Assembly (NCBI GenBank): GCA_964558465.1
Contig: CAZLEF010000064.1
Location: 1-40,599 of the forward strand
DNA length: 40,599 bases
DNA from: JACJYC01 sp964558465
GTDB lineage: Bacteria; Bacteroidota; Bacteroidia; Chitinophagales; Saprospiraceae
Direction: 5' to 3'
Position numbers and translations under genes: made by a program. A model generated the notes under the pieces. That model made no database searches and was not told the origin of the DNA. It worked only from the letters and a program-made list of their open reading frames with translations. This document shows positions 32,926 through 39,919 of the stretch, in pieces (within the stretch, counting starts at the first letter, position 1; the number at the start of each line of letters is the position of its first letter).

Positions 32926-35079
32926 ATGACAAACATCCTGCATCCCGCCATCCGGGTTGTATACCTGTTGGCTTTGACCGGGTTATGGACCTGCCGGTCG
33001 GTGGAAGAAGAAATCGCTGACCTTATACCGGCGCTGAATACCGGACAAATACCCTCGTTATCCGACCCGGTCCTGATCTTGCGGGGCGCCTTTGCCGGGA
33101 AAAAAAACAGCGGACCGGTCAAATCGGGTAACGACGTAAAAACGGTTTTGGGCGCTAAAAAACAAAATCCTTACGCCGTCCAGAATATGACGCTGGCCTG
33201 GAACAACCTGTACTCGTCCAAATTTCAAAAACTCCCGGTGACGGACCTGTACGTTCGCTTTTTACCCGGCGGACTTGAAGAATACGCCTCGCTGGATAAT
33301 CTGGATCTGGAACTGCTGGATTTTCCAATGGACTATGAGATTGTCAAACCGGGCGATTATTACCACGATCCGGCCATACCCGAAGGGGAGATCACCTGGC
33401 TGTACACCGTTGTCAAACCTGATTTTGTATTTCCGGATATCCATTTTGAGATCCTGGCTGAACTCCACCTGGTTCCCTATGATTCCTATCTGGCGGCGGA
33501 AGCTTTCCGGCTGGCCGGTCAACCCTATGATTACACGGTTTTGAAACCCGGGGCTCAGACCGGAATAGAAACTTTGGCCCCCGCGACGGCCTGCCAGCCG
33601 GAATGCCCGTCCTATCCCTGCTGTTTAACGGGTTGGGTGGACTGTTGGGACGATGTCGTTCCACAATGGTGCAAAGGCCTCGATCCGGATTGTTACCCCG
33701 GCCAACCCGGTTATCCGGAATGCCTCAAAACAGGAGGCGACAGCCCGGGCGGCGGAACGCTGATCAACGCCTGCGGCTGCCAGATCCCGGTCAGCGCCCG
33801 GACGCCGGCAGGATGCATCCGGGTGGTGGATACGGATCTTCCGGCAAATTCCGGTATCAACGGGCAAGATATCCATACAGAGGGTGTCCGGGACGTGAAG
33901 ATTGTATGGTGGAATGGCTGGTTCGATATTCGCAAAACCTATACCGACCATCACGGTTGTTGGTCGCTGGACAGGAGTGAAAGCGGAAGAGCCTACATGT
34001 GGGTGAAATTCAAAAGCCCCCGGAAAACCATACGCGGGCTGAGAGGGGCAAGATTCTGGGAGTATGCAATGGCGGTCCAGGATCAGGTATTTTTCAGCGG
34101 TCCGCCGTACAATAATTTACAGATCTACTATTTTCCGGAGGAGGATGACAGCAGCCGCGACAAAGCCTATTGGTATGCTGCAACGGCTAATAATGCTTTG
34201 CATGAGTATGATGATTTTGCTGTCGCTGACGGCATTCCGCCGCCGCCGCAGGACCTGGATATCCTGATGACCAACTATTCCGGCAGCGCAGGAACGCCTA
34301 TGTTCGATGACCTGTCGAATAATCCGCTGCTGGCCCTTGCGGCTTACGGGACCGGTTTTGTTATCTCCGGCGCTTTGGGGGTCGGTTTTTTGCCGGTATC
34401 GGTTACCCTGGCCGCTTTCTGGGCTTATATTGTCGCTTTTTCTCCGGATATCGTTTACAATTACGGCAACATTAACGGACAGCATTCCGACCGGCTGAAA
34501 AGAACCCTGTACCACGAATACGGCCATGCAGCTCATTTTGCCGCTATTCATGACGATGCGTACTGGCTGAATAATATGCTGTATACCCTTGGAAATCAGA
34601 TCCAGGGAACCAATCCGCCCTACGGCGACGGAACCCTGCCCGGCGCCCGGCGAACAGCGGTGATTGAGATGTGGGGAAATCATATCGGGTATAACTATGC
34701 CGAGCGGACATATGGAGTCCATCACAGCCTGGTTGTGAACACCGACCCGAATATCATTAATCGCAATCGCCATATTTTTGCCCTGGAGAAATATGATCCG
34801 GCAGCAGGCCCCGGATCTCCCAATGCAGCCGACCCGGAGGATGCGTGGATACCGGTAGGTCTTTTATTGGATTGCATGGATGATAACGAGCTGAACCCGG
34901 CGGGTACGACCGACCCGGTCGTGGATCTGGTAAAGGGGTATAGCATGGCTGTTTGTTTCCAGGCAGTGGTGACCGGACGCGAATGTATTCCTTGTATGGA
35001 AAATGTTTTGCTGCAGCATTTGCCGCCCGGACAGACCAGCGCCGACCTGATGCTGCTGGTCAGCGAATACGGTTATTAA
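32926..35079 (+). CDS. Lipoprotein with predicted zinc metallopeptidase (HEYGH) domain
   Basis: 717 residues from ATG 32926, chosen because a signal with lipobox (LLALTGLWTC) follows; an upstream GTG frame only translates the AATCC array. Residues about 190-240 are very Cys- and Pro-rich (CQPECPSYPCCLTGW). Residues 275-340 look like a carboxypeptidase-regulatory-like beta domain (GVRDVKIVWWNGWFDI). The HExxH motif is H530-E531-Y-G-H534, followed by AAHF; Glu581 in IEMWGNHIGY is a possible third zinc ligand 47 residues later (gluzincin-like spacing). The overall family is unknown to me. The next lipoprotein gene starts 15 bases after the stop, so the two form an operon at the cell surface. Confidence 0.8.
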   Translation: MTNILHPAIRVVYLLALTGLWTCRSVEEEIADLIPALNTGQIPSLSDPVLILRGAFAGKKNSGPVKSGNDVKTVLGAKKQNPYAVQNMTLAWNNLYSSKFQKLPVTDLYVRFLPGGLEEYASLDNLDLELLDFPMDYEIVKPGDYYHDPAIPEGEITWLYTVVKPDFVFPDIHFEILAELHLVPYDSYLAAEAFRLAGQPYDYTVLKPGAQTGIETLAPATACQPECPSYPCCLTGWVDCWDDVVPQWCKGLDPDCYPGQPGYPECLKTGGDSPGGGTLINACGCQIPVSARTPAGCIRVVDTDLPANSGINGQDIHTEGVRDVKIVWWNGWFDIRKTYTDHHGCWSLDRSESGRAYMWVKFKSPRKTIRGLRGARFWEYAMAVQDQVFFSGPPYNNLQIYYFPEEDDSSRDKAYWYAATANNALHEYDDFAVADGIPPPPQDLDILMTNYSGSAGTPMFDDLSNNPLLALAAYGTGFVISGALGVGFLPVSVTLAAFWAYIVAFSPDIVYNYGNINGQHSDRLKRTLYHEYGHAAHFAAIHDDAYWLNNMLYTLGNQIQGTNPPYGDGTLPGARRTAVIEMWGNHIGYNYAERTYGVHHSLVVNTDPNIINRNRHIFALEKYDPAAGPGSPNAADPEDAWIPVGLLLDCMDDNELNPAGTTDPVVDLVKGYSMAVCFQAVVTGRECIPCMENVLLQHLPPGQTSADLMLLVSEYGY

Positions 35080-35094
35080 AAATGACGAGACCGG

Positions 35095-35742
35095 ATGAAA
35101 AACTTATATCTATTGTCCTTTTCAGGATTGGCGGTTCTTTTATTCATGGGGTTCTTGTGCCGTTTGGAAAAAGATGTTGACTGTACAACAGACTATGATT
35201 TTACCATTGATATGACCATAACCCCGGCCAGGGATACTTTTTATACCGGCGACACGATCTGGCTGGAATCCACCATTCCCGCGTGGCTGGAAGACGGGAT
35301 TTCAGGCCTGACCCTGAAAGTTTCGGATTTTGATTTCAAGGTGAAAGCAGCTGTGACCCGGTTGGATTCGATCCCATACCTTCCGGGCGAAGATCATTTT
35401 TCCTATCTCTATGAAACGGGCCGTTTCGACATCACATTCCTGTCGCAAACCGTCCACACGGATGTTTTTTATGCCGGCCAACCCGACGGGAAAAAAAAGT
35501 TGAGGATCGGCATAATCTGCCGGAAAAAAGGCCTGTTCCAATGGGCGTTTTATAACCTGCGCGAGGATTTGCACAGCGTATATTTTTTCAATCCGGACTG
35601 CAACGAGCAACTCCATGTCCGATACCGGATGAACGGCGATGCGGATAATCATTATTACCTGGTCGAAACAAGCAAAAACCCTATTCCGACTGCAGAAGTG
35701 TTCAGGCTGGAGGCGGGGTATGGGTTTGTTGTGGTTGAGTAG
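35095..35742 (+). CDS. Putative lipoprotein of unknown function
   Basis: 215 residues. MKNLYLLSFSGLAVLLFMG then FLC gives a signal peptide with a lipobox Cys. The mature part is beta-rich, with FTIDMTITPARDTFYTGDTI resembling an Ig-like or invasin-type strand order; no family recognised. It starts 15 bases after the metallopeptidase lipoprotein and is probably its partner. The TAG stop is the first base triplet before the GTTTGGGGTG array, which begins at the last base of the stop codon. Confidence 0.82.
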   Translation: MKNLYLLSFSGLAVLLFMGFLCRLEKDVDCTTDYDFTIDMTITPARDTFYTGDTIWLESTIPAWLEDGISGLTLKVSDFDFKVKAAVTRLDSIPYLPGEDHFSYLYETGRFDITFLSQTVHTDVFYAGQPDGKKKLRIGIICRKKGLFQWAFYNLREDLHSVYFFNPDCNEQLHVRYRMNGDADNHYYLVETSKNPIPTAEVFRLEAGYGFVVVE

Positions 35743-35796
35743 TTTGGGGTGGTTTGGGGTGGTTTGGAGTGGTTTGGAGTGGTTTGGGGTGGTTTG
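35742..35796. repeat. 10-nt GTTTGGGGTG array upstream of S23 gene
   Basis: Five head-to-tail 10-nt units (GTTTGGGGTG or GTTTGGAGTG) plus a partial one. The reverse complement (CCCCAAACCA) occurs downstream of the S23 gene at 36217-36519, so the gene is enclosed by inverted arrays. Confidence 0.9.
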
Positions 35797-35820
35797 AAAA
35801 AATCAACAAAATCAGAAAGA

Positions 35821-36216
35821 ATGGCGACTATTAAAAAAATCGAAGATTTGGAAGTGTGGGAAAATGCCCGGATACAGGCCAAAAATATCTGGCAAATTAT
35901 AAACGATGGACCGTTTGTCAAGGATTTTGAGCTTAAAAACCAGATCAACCGATCCTCCGGTTCGGTGATGGACAATATTGCCGAGGGCTTCGGAAGAGGT
36001 GGAAATAAGGAATTTATTAATTTTTTATCCTATGCAAGGGGTTCCAATGAAGAGGTTCGATCACAGCTTTACCGGGCGCTGGATCGAAACCATATCCAGA
36101 TTGCTCAATTTGACGAACTATGCAAACATTCAAATTCCATTGGAATGAAAATTAACAATTTGGTTGAATATCTTTTGAAATCCTCGATCAAGGGTCAAAA
36201 ATTTCACCAAAAATAA
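35821..36216 (+). CDS. S23-type four-helix-bundle protein
   Basis: 131 residues from ATG 35821 (MATIKKIEDLEVWENARI). The signature of the four-helix bundle family first known from 23S rRNA intervening sequences is present: DLEVWENAR, ELKNQINRSSGSVMDNIAEG, and FLSYARGSNEEVRSQLYRAL. Members are small basic/acidic helical proteins of unclear role; a distant relative (Avd) is the accessory factor of diversity-generating retroelements. No reverse transcriptase or template repeat was seen nearby. The upstream extension (from 35749) only translates the repeat. Confidence 0.92.
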   Translation: MATIKKIEDLEVWENARIQAKNIWQIINDGPFVKDFELKNQINRSSGSVMDNIAEGFGRGGNKEFINFLSYARGSNEEVRSQLYRALDRNHIQIAQFDELCKHSNSIGMKINNLVEYLLKSSIKGQKFHQK

Positions 36217-36386
36217 CAACCCAAACCATCCCAAACTGAGGAATCGAGGAACCGAAGAATCGAGGAACTGAGAACCCCAAACCACCCCAAACTGAGGAAT
36301 CCAGGAACCGAAGAATCGAGGAACTGAGAACCCCAAACCATCCCAAACTGAGGAATCGAGGAACCGAAGAATCGAGGAACTGAGAA
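36217..36386. repeat. 56-bp minisatellite (mixed GAGGAAYY and CCCCAAACCA units)
   Basis: The unit beginning AACTGAGGAATC recurs at 36234, 36290 and 36346 with a 56-bp period; it combines several GAGGAAYY units with CCCCAAACCAYCCCAA. The array continues into the N gap and the CCCCAAACCA part resumes at 36487-36519. Assembly probably failed because of this repeat. Confidence 0.9.
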
Positions 36387-36486
36387 NNNNNNNNNNNNNN
36401 NNNNNNNNNNNNNNNNNNNNNNNNNNNNNNNNNNNNNNNNNNNNNNNNNNNNNNNNNNNNNNNNNNNNNNNNNNNNNNNNNNNNNN
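36387..36486. other. Assembly gap of 100 N
   Basis: Exactly 100 N, a placeholder length; the true number of repeat copies is unknown. Confidence 0.99.
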
Positions 36487-36546
36487 CCCCAAACCACCCC
36501 AAACCACCCCAAACCAAAAATTCCGTAACCTAAAACTAGAATTAAT

Positions 36547-36894
36547 ATGAACGCACTCAAAAACAGCGTAACACTCATCGGACACCTTGGCCGCGACTCT
36601 GAAAACAAGGTCCTCGAAAGCGGGCGCCATTTTACCCGTTTCACCATGGCCACCAGCGAAGTATATCGCAATGCCGAAGGAGAAAAGGTAAAGGAAACCC
36701 AATGGCACAATGTTGTCCTGTGGGGGAAAAAAGCGGAAACCATGGGGGGGATGCTGAAAAAAGGAAAGGAAGTGGTCGTCAGGGGCAAATTAACCTACCG
36801 GAGCTACAAGGACAAAGACGGGGTGGAACGCACAGCCCCGGAAATTGTTGCCAACGAACTGATGCTGATGGGGAAGGCGCCTTCTGAAGGATAA
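36547..36894 (+). CDS. ssb: Single-stranded DNA-binding protein (short form)
   Basis: 115 residues forming one OB fold: NSVTLIGHLGRDSENKVLES, FTMATSEVYRN, ETQWHNVVLWGKKAE and VVRGKLTYRSYKDKDG are the standard SSB strands. The acidic C-terminal tail that recruits partner proteins (ending in DxxF-type residues) is absent; the protein ends GKAPSEG right after the OB fold. It may be a second SSB besides a full-length housekeeping one. It lies after the repeat/gap region and before a convergent gene with an inverted repeat between. Confidence 0.93.
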   Translation: MNALKNSVTLIGHLGRDSENKVLESGRHFTRFTMATSEVYRNAEGEKVKETQWHNVVLWGKKAETMGGMLKKGKEVVVRGKLTYRSYKDKDGVERTAPEIVANELMLMGKAPSEG

Positions 36895-36906
36895 TTTGCA
36901 AGTTGA

Positions 36907-37009
36907 CAGTCTGCAGTTGGCAGTCCACAGTCCTGGTTTCATCAGCAACGAAAGTTCGTTATTTGAACGGAACCAGAACCGCTGTCTGCCAACTGTGGAC
37001 TACCAACTG
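36907..37009. repeat. 7-nt CAGTTGG array in inverted arms between convergent genes
   Basis: 36914-36931 is the reverse complement of 36992-37009 at 17 of 18 positions (the odd one can pair G-U). The arms consist of CAGTCTG, CAGTTGG and CAGTCCA units like those at 29728. The hairpin lies between ssb (+) and the isomerase-like gene (-) and may terminate both. Confidence 0.85.
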
Positions 37010-37016
37010 AACAAGC

Positions 37017-37928
37017 CTACGAAAACACCAGCCGCTTCATGTACTCGGCATCAACCTGTGCACTTTTAAGCGGGGTGGAATTGTCGTACCGTTCCTGTTC
37101 GACGATATAGTATTGCATACCGTTGTCGGCGGCGACTTTCAGGATTTTGGAGTAATCGATCGAACCTGTGCCGAGGTCGCAGGAAGCATCGGTTTCTTCC
37201 GCCGGTACATCTTTCATCCGGTCTTTTACATGGCAAAGGCGGAACCTGTTCGGGTATTTCTGGAAGTAGGCCACCGGATCAGCCTTTCCGACAACCACCC
37301 AATAAATGTCCAGTTCATAATCAACTGTTGCCGGATCGGTATTGGCCATGAGGTAATCCTGCGGCATCTGGCCTTCCAGCGCCTCAAAGGTATAGGCGTG
37401 GTTGTGGTATGCAAAACGAATGCCGTTCTTCTGGCAAATAGTTCCGCATTCATTGAACTTGTCGGCCAGCTTTTTGAAATCGGCCAGTGTTTTTTGCGGC
37501 CCGACGTACGGACAGATCAGGTATTTCAGCCCGACCTCGGCAGCCTGCGCGGCTTTGGTCTCGAAATTCTCGTTGATATTGCAATGGCTGGCCACCATGT
37601 TCAGGCCAAGCCCGGCGAGGTATTGTTTGAATTCCAGGTGCGTCATGTTCCACCACAATCCCTGCGGTCCCTCATAACCTTCGAGTTGTTTGTAACCAAA
37701 GGAAGCCACTTGTTGCAAAACGCCTTTTGGGTCTTTTGGCATATCATCCCGCAAAGTATACAACTGAAGGCCAAATTCCTTCAGGCTCGGTTCTGCCATG
37801 GCCGTTTCGCCGGTTGCTGCCGCGTCGGCAGGGGCGCCCGTGTTTTTACAGGCCCATTGGGGGAGTATCAACGCGCCGGCAGTGATCAGGCCGGTCGTCT
37901 GAATAAAATTCCTGCGATCGTACTTCAT
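37017..37928 (-). CDS. Tat-exported sugar phosphate isomerase/epimerase-like protein
   Basis: 303 residues from ATG 37928. The N-terminus MKYDRRNFIQTTGLITAGAL has the twin-arginine motif and is followed by a lipobox-like LPQWAC, so it is probably a Tat-exported lipoprotein. The mature part is an AP endonuclease 2/xylose isomerase-like TIM barrel (KEFGLQLYTLRDDMPKDPKG, FAYHNHAYTFEALEG, FRLCHVKDRMKDVPAE, with metal-binding His/Glu/Asp). These exported proteins act on sugars or polyols, but the substrate is unknown. Confidence 0.9.
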   Translation of the reverse strand: MKYDRRNFIQTTGLITAGALILPQWACKNTGAPADAAATGETAMAEPSLKEFGLQLYTLRDDMPKDPKGVLQQVASFGYKQLEGYEGPQGLWWNMTHLEFKQYLAGLGLNMVASHCNINENFETKAAQAAEVGLKYLICPYVGPQKTLADFKKLADKFNECGTICQKNGIRFAYHNHAYTFEALEGQMPQDYLMANTDPATVDYELDIYWVVVGKADPVAYFQKYPNRFRLCHVKDRMKDVPAEETDASCDLGTGSIDYSKILKVAADNGMQYYIVEQERYDNSTPLKSAQVDAEYMKRLVFS

Positions 37929-38065
37929 TTCACAAATAGTTAAAGTTGGTTTGAATTAAAAAAGAAGATCAAACAAATATAGGAAGTAATCCCGAAAACA
38001 ACCCGGCTGAAATCCTTTCTCAGGATTCTTTTCCGGATTTATGCCTCCTTTGTGGAAAATCTGCC

Positions 38066-38074
38066 TACCTTTGG
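38066..38074 (+). promoter_or_regulatory. -7 promoter motif TACCTTTGG
   Basis: An exact TAnnTTTG match 33 bases before the pyrG ATG; a TTTG at 38049 is nearer than the usual -33 spacing. Confidence 0.5.
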
Positions 38075-38107
38075 ATCCCGTAACAATCGCAACGCATTGC
38101 ATTTCTT

Positions 38108-39727
38108 ATGACCAAATACATCTTTGTTACGGGCGGTGTCACTTCCTCATTGGGCAAAGGCATCATTTCCGCTTCTCTCGCAAAACTGCTTCAGGCGCGC
38201 GGGTTTTCCGCCACCATCCAAAAATTCGATCCTTACATCAACGTTGATCCGGGTACCCTGAATCCTTATGAACACGGGGAATGTTACGTCACCGACGACG
38301 GCGCGGAAACCGACCTCGACCTCGGCCATTACGAACGTTTCCTCAATATTTCTACCTCGCAGGCCAACAATGTCACCACCGGCCGGATCTACCAGACCGT
38401 CATCAATAAGGAAAGAGCCGGCGATTACCTGGGCAAAACCGTCCAGGTCATACCGCATATCACGGATGAGATCAAACGGCGGGCTCAATTGCTGGGCGCC
38501 ACCAACGATTACGATATTATCATTACGGAATTGGGCGGCACGGTGGGCGATATCGAAAGCCTGCCTTACCTCGAATCTGTCCGGCAATTGCGCTGGGAAC
38601 TGGGCGCCGACAACTGCATGGTGATCCACCTGACCCTGATCCCTTACCTCAAAGCAGCCAAAGAACTCAAAACCAAACCGACCCAACATTCGGTCAAGGA
38701 ATTGCTCAACACCGGCATCCAGCCCGATATCCTGGTCTGCCGCACCGAATACCCGCTGAACATGGATCTCCGCCGCAAACTCGCCCTGTTTTGTAACGTG
38801 GATGTGGGCTCTGTCATCGAAGCCATCGACGCAGAGACCATCTATGACGTCCCCATGCTCATGCTGAAGGAAAAACTCGACGCCGTTGTGATCAGCAAGC
38901 TCAGGCTGATCGACCGCAAGGAACCGGACCTCAGCGCCTGGAAAAGTTTCCTGGGCAAACTCAAAAACCCGACCCGCGAAGTGCGCATCGGCCTCGTAGG
39001 CAAATACAACGAATTGCAGGACGCCTACAAGTCAATCCACGAGTCCTTTGTACACGCCGGCGCGGTTTCGGAATGCAAGGTCACCATTGATCCCATCCAC
39101 TCCGAAACCCTGGAAAGCGATTTTGAGAGCGTCGCCCGACGGTTATCCGACCTCAACGGCATCCTGGTGGCGCCGGGGTTTGGTGAACGCGGCATCGAAG
39201 GTAAAATACAAGCCATCCGGTATGTCCGTCAGAACAAGATTCCATTTTTTGGCATTTGCCTGGGCATGCAATGCGCCGTGGTAGAATTTGCACGCTATGT
39301 ACTGGATCTGAAAGACGCAGCATCCACCGAGGTGAACCCCAAAACCCCGGACCCGGTCATTGATATGATGCCCGACCAGAAGAAGGTTACTAAAAAAGGA
39401 GGGACCATGCGCCTCGGGGCCTATGAATGTGAACTCAAACGCAATTCGCGGGCCCAGGAGATCTACGGCGCCCTGAAGATCGAGGAAAGGCACCGCCACC
39501 GCTTTGAGTTTAACAACAAATACCTCGAACAGTTTGAACAAAACGGCCTGATCCCTTCCGGTATTAACCCGGATTCCGGCCTGGTCGAGATCGTCGAGTT
39601 GAAGGGCCACCCCTGGTTCATCGGCGTGCAGTTTCACCCCGAATTGAAAAGCCGGGTGGAAAAACCGCACCCCTTGTTCGTTTCTTTTGTGGTAGCTTGC
39701 ATGAAACAGAAATATGGGAATGTTTAG
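38108..39727 (+). CDS. pyrG: CTP synthase
   Basis: 539 residues, the usual length. It makes CTP from UTP, ATP and glutamine in pyrimidine synthesis. The N-terminal synthetase domain starts TKYIFVTGGVTSSLGKGI (P-loop) and contains GECYVTDDGAETDLDLGHYE. The glutamine amidotransferase domain has the nucleophile Cys in PFFGICLGMQ and GVQFHPE near the end. The frame is intact. The stop is followed at once by a GTTTGGAGTT array. Confidence 0.98.
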   Translation: MTKYIFVTGGVTSSLGKGIISASLAKLLQARGFSATIQKFDPYINVDPGTLNPYEHGECYVTDDGAETDLDLGHYERFLNISTSQANNVTTGRIYQTVINKERAGDYLGKTVQVIPHITDEIKRRAQLLGATNDYDIIITELGGTVGDIESLPYLESVRQLRWELGADNCMVIHLTLIPYLKAAKELKTKPTQHSVKELLNTGIQPDILVCRTEYPLNMDLRRKLALFCNVDVGSVIEAIDAETIYDVPMLMLKEKLDAVVISKLRLIDRKEPDLSAWKSFLGKLKNPTREVRIGLVGKYNELQDAYKSIHESFVHAGAVSECKVTIDPIHSETLESDFESVARRLSDLNGILVAPGFGERGIEGKIQAIRYVRQNKIPFFGICLGMQCAVVEFARYVLDLKDAASTEVNPKTPDPVIDMMPDQKKVTKKGGTMRLGAYECELKRNSRAQEIYGALKIEERHRHRFEFNNKYLEQFEQNGLIPSGINPDSGLVEIVELKGHPWFIGVQFHPELKSRVEKPHPLFVSFVVACMKQKYGNV

Positions 39728-39731
39728 TTTA

Positions 39732-39810
39732 GTTTGGAGTTGTTTGGGGTTGTTTGGAGTTGTTTGGCGCTGCGCGTTTGGAGTTGTTTGGAGTTGTTTG
39801 GGGTTGTTGG
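39732..39810. repeat. 10-nt GTTTGGAGTT array after pyrG
   Basis: Seven units of GTTTGGAGTT or GTTTGGGGTT, interrupted once by GCGCTGCGC, starting 4 bases after the pyrG stop. The related CCAAACC-rich array at 39951 runs in the opposite sense. Confidence 0.9.
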
Positions 39811-39919
39811 AAATGACGAGCCTGTTCAAAAACCGACCCTTTCCAGAATTTTGTGTAACCAGAATTTTTATTTAATGTAATATGTTAAAAATCAGAATTT
39901 TGTGTTTCTTGACCTTTGC

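Noticed and set aside
35749..35820. Upstream start of the S23 gene giving a WGGLEWFG-type leader
   Set aside because: This is translation of the GTTTGGGGTG array; family members begin close to the ATG at 35821.
35821..36216. Diversity-generating retroelement accessory gene
   Set aside because: No reverse transcriptase, template repeat or variable repeat is visible nearby; the protein is better called a general S23 family member.
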